From Ctenosaura bakeri (lineage: Eukaryota > Chordata > Lepidosauria > Squamata > Iguanidae), in the NCBI GenBank assembly GCA_948474755.1, contig CAOLHI010000357.1:62001-126000 (forward strand): DNA of 64,000 nucleotides, in the 5' to 3' direction. The position numbers and the translations under genes were made by a program. Under the pieces are notes generated by a model. That model saw nothing but the letters and a program-made list of their open reading frames with translations. It did no database searches and was not told where the DNA came from. Position 1 is the first letter of the stretch, and every line of letters starts with the position of its first letter. Below, piece by piece: positions 21,335 through 34,040 of the stretch.

Positions 21335-22023
21335 ATATTGCCTATAGCGCAGGATCAAAACGACCTTGCCAGATTAGATTGGGCTAAAACTAACAAAATG
21401 AATTTAAACAGGGGCAAATGTAAGGTATTACACTTAGGCAGAAAAAATGAAAGTCAACAGTGTGATGCAGCAGCTAAAAAAGCCAATGTGATTCTAGACT
21501 GCATCAATAGAAGTGAAGTGTTTAGATAGATGCAAGTAACAGTACCACTTTATTCTGCTTTGTGTCCAGTACTGGGCACCACAATCCAATCATACTGACA
21601 TGCTGGAAAGTGTCCAGAGGAGGGCAACCAAAATGATAAAAGGCCTGAAAACCATGTACTATGAGGAGTGGCTTAGGGAGGGGGTATGTTTACCCTGGAG
21701 AAGAGAAGGTTAAGAGGGCATGAAAGGATCTCATTTGGAAGATGGGAAAAGGTTATTTTCTGCTGTTCCAGAGACTAGAAGCAATGGCTCCAAACTGCAT
21801 GAAAAGAGACTCTACCTAAACATTAGGAAGAGCTTTCTGACAGTAAAAGCAGTTCAATAATGGAATATGCTGCCTCGGAGTGTGGTGGAGTCTCCTTCTT
21901 TGAAGGTTTTTAAAGAGAGGCTAGATGGTCATTTGTTGGGATTGCTTTGATTGCAAATTCCTGCGTGACAGGGGGAAGGACTAGATGGACCTTGTGGTCT
22001 CTTCCAACTTTATGATTCTATAG
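21335..22023 (+). mobile_element. CR1 3' fragment
   Basis: The plus strand encodes DWAKTNKMNLNRGKC and [20 protein letters not shown], the end of CR1 reverse transcriptase, and ends with the CR1 tail TTTATGATTCTATAG. It is 5' truncated and frameshifted. Confidence 0.88.
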
Positions 22024-22029
22024 GTGCAC

Positions 22030-22984
22030 CTGTGAAACATGGAACTGCATAATGAGAATAGCAAAAAAAATCTTGGTCTCCAAAAAATATGAATTCCATG
22101 GCAAGCCATTTGTTCCATTAAAAGGGTTGTCTTCCATTTAAAATTATCCCATACAGTTGTTAGTATGACCACATAGATCAAATTGTAATTGACAAGAGAT
22201 CACACTGTAATTAACATTTGCCAGGCCTCCATCTCTGTGTGGCTAAATAGGCCCAGAATTTTCACAGAAGTGTCTATAAGGAAAAAAGAACACTTTCTCT
22301 CAGTAGATTTGCCAGAAAATTGTTATAAATTAATAACCCAGAAGAATATTATCTCTCTAAAATGTATGTCAAATTTATGGCAACACAGTAGTCATTACAT
22401 CACCCTCACATGGAAAACATGTGCCCTAGCGCTAATCTTTGCTGGCCACACTGCTTGATTCTAAGTTAATAGGGAGGTAGTGAACAGAGTGACTTAATGC
22501 ATTAACAAGCTCTGTATATTCACAGACAGGATCTCCAGACAGAGTAAATGTTATCCTTGTCTGGTGTATTTGCTGCTGTAGCTCTGTTGTTGTTGTTTTA
22601 AAATTACCATAAGACAAAATTCAGCAACAATTCCTAGCACCAACAGCAATACTTTATTCCCCCTGAGGTTGTTTTTGTAAAAATTCCAGGATATAAAAAT
22701 AAAAACAACCTCCCAAACAAAAACAAAGAAACAACAGCAAAGAATTTGTATGCTTCAGTACTTATGATTCATGGTGGGTTCTTTGGTCATTCTTCTTCCT
22801 CAGTAGACGGGAGAAGGAATACAGACAGCTTACAGTAAATATCTCATAATAAGATATTTGGAACATTGTTCCTTTAAAAAAGAAGGCACGCCCATCCAGG
22901 TCTCAACAGCCAATAATGGGCAAAAACACTGAAGAGATCTGATGAATGGCCAATTGCCTAGAGTGTTACAGGATCAGAGTCACA
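22030..22984. other. Non-coding, probably intron; nothing recognised
   Basis: Plain AT-rich sequence between a CR1 tail and the GC-rich MITE. Confidence 0.45.
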
Positions 22985-23362
22985 GGCCCTTTCCACACGC
23001 GGGCGGAGAAACGGGGAAGCCACGCTGAAACGGAGCTTACCTTAGTCCGTCGCCGCGTGGAGCAGCGCGTTTTGCTGCTCCACACTCGTCGGCGTCCCGC
23101 AGCATCCGGCAGCGCCCCAAATGGCGGCTTACGACTGGCGGAGACTCTCCACCAACCGGAGAAGCTCGCCAGCCGGAAATCCCGCCCCCCGCCCAATCTG
23201 CAGGCACGCCCTTGCGCACACCTGCAAATCCACACATAAAAAGTGGTTTTTAAAAAGCACACGGCGCCACTCTAAAGTAATCCACCCAATCCACTTTACG
23301 GTGTAGACGACCTCCCACGGAGGTCGCGCTACCACGTGTTATTTCCTCGTGTGGAAAGGGCC
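22985..23362. mobile_element. GC-rich MITE with perfect 15-base inverted ends
   Basis: This 378-base segment starts GGCCCTTTCCACACG and ends with its exact inverse, CGTGTGGAAAGGGCC. The interior is CpG-rich, unlike the AT-rich flanks, and has no gene. No clear target duplication was found, so the superfamily (hAT is possible) is undecided. Confidence 0.65.
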
Positions 23363-23822
23363 ATAATCAGACAAGTTCTCAGCACCATGCAGCTTCTTCC
23401 TCTCTCCTTCCATTCCCTGTTGCCTTTTATAGACTGTGTGTGAATGCTTAAATGGCATCAAAAGGTGCCACCCATTAATATTTGCTATGAGAGTTCTTGT
23501 TTCTTTGCATTACTATGAATGAACACAGAGGGACTCAAAATATTTTTAGTTATGGATTCCCCCTCCTTGCTTCATGAACTGTTCTCTCTAGCCACTTGCT
23601 GTTGCTTATACACTTGTATTGCACAGGATTTATCTCCTTCATTCCAGTTATTCATTTCTTATTCACAATTTCCCATGAAGACCAGCAATCCACAAAGCTT
23701 GAATGGTGAACAAACAGCAGACAATTTGGTGTGGGCGAGTAAGAGTGGAAAGGAGAGAGGAAAGATAAAACTTCGTGATAAAGCTTAAGTAAACAAGTTC
23801 TTAAATTCCACTTTAGGACAGC

Positions 23823-23935
23823 TTTCCCAAGCCTGGCAGTTTCCAGGAGCTCTGCATTAAAAATCCCATCATCCTCTGCCATCAATCAGATTGTGGTGAC
23901 TGTAGTCCAAAATATCTGGAAAGTTCCAGGGTAGC
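23823..23935. mobile_element. Short palindromic repeat, diverged copy
   Basis: AGTTTCCAGGAGCTCTGCAT at the left and GTAGTCCAAAATATCTGGAA at the right resemble the family seen at 24803, with more decay. Confidence 0.35.
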
Positions 23936-24802
23936 AACTTAAAAACTATAAAAAGAGAAAATTTAAAGTACTTAAAAATAAAATGCCTCACTTAAGGATA
24001 ATAATGACAACCCAACATTCCGTTGTCTCCCATATCTTCTTTAAAAACCTAACCATTTTATTAGTTTTAGATGTAACTGATAACTATTCTGCCTTCCCAG
24101 CACCATTAACAACAAATTAATCTTTCCTTTCAATCAATGTTAACACTAATTTTTAAACCTAAAGAGAAAAGAGAGAGAATAGGTGGCATATATAATAGCA
24201 TAAATGAACAGACTCTAGGCAAAACACTGGAGTCAGAGTAAATTTCCACATTGCATAATAGGGAGATAGATACAGATATTTCTACCATGTTTAAAGAATT
24301 AAATCTATCCATCTATCTTTCTAGGGCTATTTTAGATTATGGGACAAAGCATGCTTTAAACTTTAGCAGCCTGTTGTGATTAGAAATAGGGCCCTGCAGA
24401 GAAATTGTCTGGAAATTGTCTTTGCTGCCTGAAGCCACATGATGATCAGCCTGTTCTTGATATGGAGCATCCCAGTATCCAGTCCCATGTTATTAAGAAG
24501 GATATTCTCCTGGCCAAACCAGAGATACTTTTCAGGAGTGCGGTGGGGCAGCAGGGGGAATCTTCTGTTCCGAAGTAAAGTTTCTTAAGTAAACTGACAA
24601 TCCAAGCAAAAATAGATAAAAATAAAATTTAAGAAACAAAAAGAAACAATCTTACTAATTACTGATTGGAGAAATAAAAATTAGCTGTTTTTAAAAACCT
24701 TATTATTTTATCCTGTCGCTTATGATGATTTCTGTATTTTGCAAGTGTGATAAGTGGCAAATATCCATAAGATACACAGCTAATTTAAATCAGGCTAGGA
24801 AT

Positions 24803-24905
24803 TGTGGAGCCTTCCAGATGTTGCTGAAATGCAACCCCCAGCATTCCTCATGGCTAGAGCCACTGGGAGTTGCAGTGCAACAACATCTGGAAAGTCTCAT
24901 AATCC
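24803..24905. mobile_element. Short palindromic repeat (CCAGATGTTG family)
   Basis: CTTCCAGATGTTGCTGAAAT followed by GCAACCCCCAG pairs with CTGGGAGTTGCAGTGC followed by AACAACATCTGGAAAG, forming a hairpin of about 33-base arms. Related copies with the same motif occur near 19563, 23823, 35530, 63690 and 63930. Confidence 0.55.
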
Positions 24906-24909
24906 CCAA

Positions 24910-26684
24910 CCCCTGATTTAAATGATAAGATAAAAAATTCCAAGTCACAATATTCCAGGCATCAAAGAGTGTAATCAGCAAGCACATACAAACACATAGG
25001 AAAGCTCCTGTACACATGATGGCTCATCTCAATTATTTTAGCACTCTTAAAGGAAGGAAGACATAAGAGAATGAGGAAGAAAGCTAACTGTGCACCTTGG
25101 AAAGTGTTAGGGGATGCTTGCTGCTCCACAAAGTCAGCTGAGATCTATATCAAGGAATCCTCTTTTTCACACACGGGCTTTCACTCACTTATTCACTATC
25201 AGCTCAGGAGTATTTACTACTGCTGCACTTAAAGGACAGTAATAAAATAAACTGCTCCCTAGTACCACCACAGAGAATCATCTCATCAGCTTTGTACTAA
25301 CATTTTATCACACTTCATACAGAATTTGCATTTCATAGCATACCCAAAAGGAAGTAATATTTGACATTGTTTAGGTCAAAGAGTATTATTATTCTCTTGC
25401 CTCTAGTCCTCTGAATCTCTGACTCAAAAACAAGAAATTACAACAAAACATTGCTTACTTGTATGCTACTCCCTCCATATGATGAATCCTCATATCTGCC
25501 ATTTATATTTCACTGTTTCAGATGGCCACAGCCTTTCTTTTGGGTAGCCCTTTGCTCTCTGTAATATTCTGGCTGAAAAGTGGAATCCCACAAAAATTAC
25601 AGAGAGCATACGAGTACAGAAAAAGGTGGCACCATAAATTTTTTGCTACCCATGGCCCTGGTAAAGTTGTCAGAACATGCTTCGCTGCTTCTGATAGGTT
25701 TATGTGGAACACAGTCAATCTGATAACTCTATTGAGAGTTATAGAATCCTGTTGGTACAGTATGCTAGTATGAGAGTTCCTTATACTAGTTGGAGGATTT
25801 TTGGCAGGGCTGCCCACAACAGTGGAGGAAAGCAAAGAATGTTGTCATCATGAGGGAAGGCTGCCACCTTTGAGCAACCAGGCTTTGCAATGCCTGACTT
25901 CTGGTTGGGCCCTTCAAATCTGGATGCTTTGGAAACACTGGGAAGATTTCCTATGCTATCCTCACCAAGCATAAAAAGCACAGCTCAATTCTATGTTCAT
26001 CAGATTAGGAGTAACCTCCAGCACAACAGCATTTCTGCCTGCAAGCCACAGGTCTAGATACCACGTTATTTCTAATCAATCAATAACAGAAGGAACTTGC
26101 TTGATGGTGGGCAGTCTATCTGAAGCAGAAGTGATCCATCTGTCTTCCAAGGGCCCTATCATGCCCTGCTTCCAGAACATGGACTCTGACTTCAGACTCA
26201 GAGTCTGAAACAGGGCGTATACCAGACGCTGAGACAGGGGGCATGCCAGGACCTGCGGTACAGAGAGAGGTTACAGTGCCACAAACAGAAGAGGGGACAG
26301 TGCCAGCTCTAGCAGAGAGTTCTGCCTCTTCAGACATAGGAGAGCACTTACCTGTACCCAGCTTTGCAGAGCACAAACAGCAAAGAGAGACCTGGCATTG
26401 CTGTCTCAGAATTTATAACCGGTAACAATTAATCAAGCCTCAGCTGCACTAGGCTTCAGATCTATACAGTTGATGTCCTTCCCCTTCAGGAGCTGTCAGA
26501 GCTTATCTGACCTTCTAACCTGCTGGATACCTTGATGAACACCTTAGATACTCCCTTGCCTTGCAAAGCTGTTGGATTTTATTTACGACTCTGTGCCTAC
26601 CGCCTGAAAGTAAATAACAAGCTGGGAGTTATTCAGTTTTGTTTTTTTTATCAGCTGCGCCGGGACTGAGATAGGACAGGCCCC
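24910..26684. other. Non-coding; GC-richer block near 26100-26690 unassigned
   Basis: Most of it is plain intron. Around 26180-26400 the composition becomes GC-richer with a near-palindrome TCAGACTCAGAGTCTGA (26189-26205). It could be an old LTR or other repeat remnant, but no boundaries or domains were found. Confidence 0.4.
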
Positions 26685-26905
26685 ATCACACTATCCAATT
26701 ATAGCACTACAGTCCACTTTTAACTGCCTTGGCAATATCACCTGGAATCCTGGAATCTGCAGTTTCTGCAATTTAGAGAGAGGCATTTAGAATACTCAGC
26801 CAGAGAAATCATGGGCCTCACTGAACTAGAAACCCCACAATTCCACAGAATGTTGCCATGGCAGTTAAAGTAGAATATAGTGCTACAGCAGTGTAGTTGA
26901 TAGGG
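26685..26905. mobile_element. Probable non-autonomous DNA transposon with inverted ends
   Basis: The left end has CACTACAGTCCACTTTTAAC then TGCCTTGGCAA. The right end, read inverted, has GTAGCACTATATTCTACTTT then AACTGCCATGGCAA. The arms are diverged but collinear over about 35 bases. No coding sequence was seen. Confidence 0.5.
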
Positions 26906-26909
26906 CCCC

Positions 26910-28405
26910 AGGAGATTGCATCAGCTTTGTTTTCTCCATGGACAGGCATAATCTGCCCTCTCCTGTCTTCAGTATTCTCCTAGCTCCTGTCTCCTTCACC
27001 TTGGGACTTTTTGAATGGCTTCAACAGGCATGAATATGCCTGTTTTAAAAAACTTCAACACCTTTGATCTCCAGGCTTCTATGTGGGAAAAGCTAGAGCT
27101 AGATCCTCCCTGGTCATTTAACACTAGGAATATTATGCACAGTCCCTTCATCTCTCACAGATCCTTTAGGTCAGGTTTTCTCCACCAAGATTCCACAAGA
27201 GATTACTAGTGATTCTGTGTGAGAGAGAGACCATGAATGGGGAAAAAAAACCTATAATTTTAGCTGTGCATATAATTGTTATGCAGGGATTCCCTGAGAC
27301 CTGAAAATTATTTCAAGAGTTTCTCCAGGATAAATGAGTGACATACAGGAAGAACACAATGAGCCCCCATCCTCCTCCAGCAAAAGAATGTTGATGCAGT
27401 GGGGCCGATGGTAGTTGCATCACAAGCTCTGGAATTAAAAACTGAGATGAATGGAAAGTGATAGTCACAATGAAATAAACTTTTTCAAAAAAATCCTTTG
27501 AGACTCACTGCAAGAAGGAATGCATCTTGCCCCAAGTATCTGTACCTTTTTAAGACTTACAGGAAATTTCAAAAGATTAAAGCAAACACAAAACAGTGTG
27601 AATGGCATGGAATTTAAGGGAAAGTGCCTAAATAGGAAAATTCTTTACATTCGTTAAAATGCATAAGTAAATGCACGTAGGAAAAATGCCCCTAAAAGTA
27701 TACATGAATGTCCCCATAAAGTCTTACAACTCAATGTGAAACAAAGACAGAAAACGAATGTAGATCATTTTCAGAGAAACCAAAAGAAACTGATACAGAA
27801 AAAATTATTCATTTTTAGTTAAGATCCAGTATCAGTCCAAAAATAGCGGTTGTGGCCAACTTCCAGAGACAAGAAGTCAAATATACTATTTTATGAAACA
27901 TCACACTAGCTCACTAGCTCCTAAGATTCTGCAAACTGTACAAAGTTGAGATTGAGTATTTTAAAAAGCCCACTTTTATCCCATCACTTCCACAATGACC
28001 ATGGAGTAACATCCGTGGTCCTTTCTTCCTCCCATACACATTTCCCTCACAACAATCCTGGAGTTAGTTTAGCCTTACAGTTAATGACTGACCCAAGTGA
28101 GCTTCCCAAGTGGTAGTAGTAGAGATAGTAGTAGAGATAGGTAGTAGGGGTTTCCTGCCACCATCACAGTCTAGCACCAAAGGCCGAGGATTTTACAACT
28201 CTATTACTTACACCATGCTGTCTGGCTTTATTAATTCCTTTAAGTTCTTTTTCAGCATAATTCCCTTTATTGACTTCCTTAAATCTAACCCTCTATTTAC
28301 ATCAAGTTAATATAAAATAAGGGCAAAACATGCAAAATGAATGTGTTTTTATCAGGCTGCATCATAGGACCACGTTAATACTACTATACAACACATACAC
28401 TAGTA
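26910..28405. other. Non-coding, probably intron; nothing recognised
   Basis: AT-rich with a short AGTAGTAGAGATAGT repeat at about 28115-28147. No gene features. Confidence 0.45.
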
Positions 28406-28956
28406 CAGTAGGTCCCCCACAACCATGTGACTAGTACCCACAGTTTCACTTACACACAATGCACTCCAGGGTCATGCCTGCCACAGCCAGTCAGAATCCC
28501 TGCTTTGTGCAGCCAGCCAAGAGAGGCACATGGTTGAGGCACAGTTGGTCTTCCTGTGCCTCTTTTGGCAAAGAAAGACTCCTTCCTCAGCAGAGAGAGG
28601 TGCTCAAAGCCTGGCATGGTTCTGCCCAGTCCTTCTCTGCACCAAGGAAGAGACGGACACTCCTTCCACAGCAGAAAGAGGAATATGAAACCAGGCTTCC
28701 CCCACACCCCATGTTTTTCTCTGCTGAGGGAAAGACAGACACTCCTTCCTTAGAGGAAGGAGGCACACAAAGCTCAGTATGGCTCCTCTCTCCAGACCTC
28801 TCTCAGCCGAGGAAGGAGACGGATATTCCTTCCTTGATGGAGAGAAACATGCAAGCCCCAGTACAACTCCTCCCTCTCGTGGTTATCTGTGTTTCTCACC
28901 ATACATGTTAAGTCTGGGAATGTATCCCTTGTAGATATGGGGGGCAGGGGCTACTG
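28406..28956. mobile_element. pogo/Tigger-like non-autonomous DNA transposon with tandem interior
   Basis: It starts CAGTAGGTCCCCCAC and ends GGGGCTACTG, with a TA dinucleotide at each side (28404-28405 and 28957-28958). The interior has about four degenerate units of roughly 85 bases with CTCCTTCCTCAGCAGAGAG-like cores. No transposase frame is present. Confidence 0.65.
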
Positions 28957-28959
28957 TAT

Positions 28960-31900
28960 TTGTATTATTAGTAGTAATACTGTTATATGAACTGGTTGTT
29001 CACTGCCACACAGTAAATGTTCCTAGCTCAGCTGCACCAGGATAACATACTTTCAAAGATTTGAGACTGAATGAGCACTCATTCACACACACATACCTAC
29101 TCCTGCCATTGCTGCCTCCAAAGCTGAAGAAAGAAAAACTGCTGCAGCAACCAGTTCTCCAGTATAGAGTTGGCCATTTCCTGAATGGGTCCTCACAGAA
29201 AATTCTGTGAGAGGGACAAGGTTGTGACACAAGCAGCCTCTGCATTTATCCAATTCACCTTCCAAACAGCCTAGTGCTAAAGACTCAGGCATTCAGGAAG
29301 CAAGCAGCTGTGTTTCTCCATTTGATTTGGTGGCAGGGAAGGGAAAGAAGAAAAGAGTTAGTAACAAAAGAGTGATTACCACATGGCAGACACTGGAGGT
29401 GGTGACTCATACATCTTCACCATCACCACTGCTTTGCAAGCTTTTTTTCCTCCCTCCTGGATGATTCTGTTCTTATTTTTGCTGGGCTTATTTTTTTCCA
29501 TTTTGAAAGGAAAGCGGAGCTGCTAGGAGCTAAGAAGACTAGGGAAGTGAAGCAACAGTAGTGTCAGGAACAGTTGCTACAGTTGCCACCTCTGCTGCCA
29601 CCATTGTCACTCTCCTTGTCCTCCCCTCTTCCTTCCAAGATGTGGAGGCAGGGCTTGAGAAGAAGGAGGGAGGGCACTGGCAATTTGCAGCAACTGATAG
29701 CAACAATAACAACAAAAGCAAGCAATGCACTGGCTGACAGAGGAACACTAACAATCAGTAAAAAAAACCATGAAAGCAGAGAGTGAAGCATGGATGTCCT
29801 GGCTGGTGTGTGGCACTTGGAGACTTTGGAACAATAACATTGACATGGGCCTGTGTGGAATAACCGAGAAATTTCTACCTAAAAAAAAAGAAAAGGAAGA
29901 CCAGGATAGATGCCAAGTTTAAGTATTTCCAGAAGGTCTACAGACAGAATGTAGGCTGATAAATATTTTCTGTCTTTAGTGTGGTTGTTCCAGTACAGTA
30001 TGTAGTATCCACCCTGCCTTCCCCTTTACATTTTTTTAAATATCTAACTACTCATTAGCATTTCTCAGATATTTCCAATAGTTTGTTTTATGTTGAGATT
30101 ATTATGCTGACAGTGGGTTGCATTACCACAGTATCTGATACAGACAATGCTGTACTTGTTTAAATAACCTTACTTTCTTCAGCTGTCCAACAGAGACACA
30201 ATCAAGGTCTGCTGTTATCTGTCTTTATATTAGGCATAGAATTAATTTGAACAGCAAAGACCAGAGACTTTATCCCAAAGATCCAAATGTGATTTAATCA
30301 GGCCATCACTGCCACTGGGGTGCACACTATGTGAACTGCCTCCTGTTGTTCAGCCAACATACCCCACACAGTTGACCTAATTGAATCACAGTCTGCAGGT
30401 CTGAGCAACAAGAAGATTACAGCCTTTCTCTAAATTCATTTTCCCTGCACATATGAAATCTAAAAGGCCCCATGTCTTTTCTTCTTTTCATACTAAAGGG
30501 GAAATGGCAAAACCTAACCAAGGTAAGCACACACTAAATTTTTGTATGAGGTCTGGGTGACAGAAACTTCATGTAAGATTATTACTTCCCCATTTCTTCA
30601 TTTTACCAAAAGCTTCCACTGCTCAATAGATGAGTACTTGCCAGACTGTCTGATTAAAGTCTGCAGTCTCTAATCATTCCTTTGGAAAATTGCAAGTAAT
30701 TTTTCTTACTGCTATCTTGCTGGAATAAAATGAATCTCAGCTACCACCACCACCACCACCACCCCAGCATCTATCAAAGCCTAGAAATCTTGCAGTGTAG
30801 CTGACTTCATTGCTAGGAAAACAGACTACCCCAACTGAATATGTACTGAATAGGTGGTGTAAAGCAGTGCTACTCAACATGGCGGTTTCTGGACCAGTGC
30901 TGGTCCATAAGCCACTGAGTACTCATCTGCAGCAAGCATCCAGGACAGAAACAATCAAACATCTATCAGTGATCAAATTGGTGATACTGGAATGACTTGA
31001 TAACATTATTCACTCGAGTCAAACTCCTCTCTCATTAGATAGTCCTGATAACGTCAGTAAAATATATAAGCATGCCTCAACTGTGCATGCAGAGGTCTTG
31101 AGAAATCTGTAGATATACAGGAAACTCAAAGAAGAACGGGTCAGAGAGGTGCCTGCTTGAAAAAGCCTAAGTATCATTCCCACTAGATAAAACACTAGTC
31201 TTCGCAATAGTCCCAGAACAACTGGAATGAATAGTTTGTGCCTGAGGGAAGGTCCAACTCTCTCTTTAAAGGTCCTTGTCAAAGACAGAATACGTAATGG
31301 CACAGTTCTGCCACTCTAAAACAGGAGGGGGAAAAGAAAGAAAAAGAAAAAAGGGATTTTATGTGGCAGTAACAAGCAATAAGCTTGGCTATTTCCCCTT
31401 CCTCTCCTTCTCTTGCATGCTTGTGTTAAAAAGAGACTCCCCTGTTCCTGAAGAGAGATCTCTAGAACTTATTCATGCTACAACAAACTATGGCCATTGG
31501 AATGGCAGCAGGACCAGGATCTGGTTTAAGCAGGTCTTCAGCACAGTGTCACTAATAAACTCCACTAGCCCCAACTATTCCCTTGGCTTTGCCAATATTA
31601 AATGCTGGCAGATGAAACACAAGAGGCATCCAACTGATTGGAGTCAAAAGGCTGCTCAGTTTCCAGCTCATTACAGCATTGTTTGCAGTGCTGAATAAGC
31701 CTGCTGAGAAGGGAGGATATGGCTAGAAGCTATACCACTGTCAGAGTCAGCACCAATGCTATGTGGAAGAGAAAGGGAGACAAGACATTAGCCAGCTGTG
31801 GTGCATGGGCCCTAATGGGTACCCAAGTATACTAAGTGCTGAAGGCCTACATAGGATTATGTAGTAGTGTTATCCCTGAACTGGGATGTTGAAAGCATAC

Positions 31901-32717
31901 TTGTCCTAACTCCTGAGAGGGAACAGTGCTACAAGGGACTAAATTCATTTACAATTTCACAGTAGAATGTAGTATTTACAAAATTATTTATATATAGTTC
32001 TATGACCATCCTTACACGAAAACATATCAAAAATTTTTCTAGTACAATATTATTGGTCCTGACTATCAGTACGATTCTTGCTCACTCCAGTTACCTGAGA
32101 TGACCAACTCTGATGTTGATGTTGCTGACTCTTATAGTTAAAAGGCATGATTACACAACTGTACTATCTACCACTTAGTGGCTGTGACAACACTGCATTG
32201 ATTACGTTCCTGTTACATTTAGCCTACTACAATGTAGACTAGCAATAGAATACATGTGGGCCAATTTCCTCAATAGGTAAACAGTTCGCTTACCACTCCC
32301 CCTTAAATGCCTGCTTTTTCTATCTTCACCCAAGTGGAAACTGTTCCACTGGTCTGATTTTTGGTGGCCCGTAGTTCTCAACACATCATCCAGTTCTGCT
32401 AGAAAGCCTGTTGGAAAGCAACAAGGCTTAATTTGGGGTGCCTCGTGTCTACTTGAGTATACTCAAAGCAGATCAGCTTTCATAAGAACAGCCAGAGGTG
32501 AGTTATTCTTGGCTCTCATGCTGCTTGCTACTTCCAACAATTAGTTCAGTGATTTTACTTTACAACTCACATAAAATACATTTGCTAGCAACTTGAGGTT
32601 TATATCCCCGATTAATTCCTCATGTTGCTAATTGCAGAAACTTATATATTTGGCTAGAATGTTAGAGTTGCTGTGAGATTTCATAGTAATGCTCTGAGTT
32701 AAAACGCTATGCCTTAC
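28960..32717. other. TRIO intron downstream of the 32718 exon; nothing coding recognised
   Basis: The donor GTAAGG lies at 32717. The next TRIO exon, expected to begin with the MFDWI segment, was not seen down to position 1, so this intron is longer than 32 kb if the gene is intact. Apart from the CAC run nothing stands out. Confidence 0.5.
30742..30762 (+). repeat. CAC trinucleotide microsatellite
   Basis: About seven uninterrupted ACC/CAC units in otherwise plain intron. Confidence 0.9.
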
Positions 32718-33230
32718 CTTTTCTGCATCCTGCTCAAAAAGTCGAAGTTGAAAGCACTGATCCAGTTTCAGTTTCCGGACATGCCACATCTGATGCAAGT
32801 GTTGTCGTGTGGAATGCAGCTTGTCCAAAAGGCTGGTGATCTTTGGCACAAGACTTTGGAAATCTGCACTGCCAGGAATGCAGTTCCTACCAGAAAAACC
32901 ATCACTGCACCTTATGCACTGTAACAACCTCTGACCCTCACGGTCCAGTTCTTCTACTGGAGCTTTAATTACTTTCTTCTTGAGCTGTGTATGTTCATCT
33001 ATCAGTCTTCTAGAGCCCTCCACATCCACTGGAAATTCCTTCCTAGCCAACATTTCCTGAAGGTCCTCCAATCTGGATAACAAATGGATAGCGCTGTTAA
33101 AAAACTCTTCCAAGGAGACTCTTAGCTCTATCCATTCATCATGATTGTAATCCAAAGATCCTTCAAACTCTTCGGTGAGTTGGGAGGGATCCACCAGTTT
33201 TGCTAGGCCTTCCACAGAGACCATGCTTGT
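32718..33230 (-). CDS. TRIO: TRIO coding exon (end of CRAL-TRIO linker and first spectrin repeat)
   Basis: This 513-base exon encodes 171 codons with no stop and is phase 0 at both ends. The acceptor reads CTGCCCTTAG before ACAAGCATG, and the donor is AAG followed by GTAAGG at 32717. The peptide contains VDPSQLTEEFEGSLDYNH, then helical spectrin-repeat sequence with LLSRLEDLQEMLARKEFP and HSTRQHLHQMWHVRKLKLDQ, and ends FEQDAEK. TRIO is a multidomain Rho-family exchange factor (two DH-PH units) acting on Rac1/RhoG and RhoA in axon guidance and cytoskeletal control; its spectrin repeats sit between the SEC14 domain and the first DH domain. The LEEFFNSA and CSDGFSGRNCIPG stretches match TRIO as I remember it rather than the paralogue KALRN; this rests on memory of the family, not a search. 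The ATG near the start is internal. The next downstream exon was not found in the window. Confidence 0.9.
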
Positions 33231-33449
33231 CTAAGGGCAGAAAAAGATGCTGAAGTAAGTTTTCATTTTCAGGGAAAGAAACACACATTCTTTAATATTG
33301 GAATCCCTTTTTATCAGGCAGCACCATAGGGAGGCAATAAGGAGGAACTTTGCAACTCAGATACAGCAAAGAACTTCCTTTCTTTGGCCTATGATTCTAT
33401 CACCACAAAAGCATCCTTTTGGCAGCACATTTCCCAGTTTCTTAGCCTA

Positions 33450-34040
33450 GATGTGTTTATTTTCATTTATTAAACTATTTCTACCCCACCCTAAATCAAA
33501 AAGATCTCACGACAGCTATAAATAACATTAAAACAACAGGTTAAAGGGTTTTAAACAATAACAAATACTTTAAATAAACTAAAAACATATTAAACTTAAT
33601 AATAGGTTAAAAACAAATTTAAAAGAATAAAAAGTGTTTAAAACTGTGTATATCAGTCCTTGTGATAAATCAATCAGTGAGGTCCAAAGGCCTTGATGAA
33701 CAGCCAAGTTTTCACTTGACTCTTAAATTAAATGATTGTTGGCACTAGTCAGGCCTCCAATGGGAGGGCATTCCACATTTCGGGTGCTATGGCTGAGAAA
33801 GCCCTCTCCCATGTCCCAGCATAGTGTTTTGACCTTGCTGCTAGGACACAGAGAAGGTCCACTCCCTTCAGTAGACTTCAGTCCTTGGGCAGGCACAAAT
33901 ATTGTGATCTTAAGTCATTTGGGGCTTCAAATGTCATCACAAGCAGCTTGAATTCAGACTGGAAATCTATTGGCAGCCATGCAATTCCTTTAAGATTGCC
34001 ATTATGTGCTGTCAATACGGTATTCCAACTAGCACTCAAG
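33450..34040 (+). repeat. Old interspersed repeat next to the TRIO exon, family unassigned
   Basis: GAGGGCATTCCACATTTCGG, GAGAAAGCCCTCTCCCATGT and TATTGGCAGCCATGCAATTC match the same repeat as at 13650, with an A-rich portion before it. It begins only about 220 bases from the exon acceptor at 33231. Confidence 0.45.

Noticed and set aside
22946..23262. 98-codon frames in GC-rich sequence
   Set aside because: They fall entirely inside the CpG-rich MITE and are explained by low stop-codon frequency.
28459..28911. 150-codon frame with repeated units
   Set aside because: It is the tandem interior of the TA-flanked element at 28406; the repeats are DNA-level.
30868..30925. hAT/Charlie-like terminus near TGCTACTCAACATGGCGG
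   Set aside because: Only a short resemblance was seen; no matching opposite end was found.
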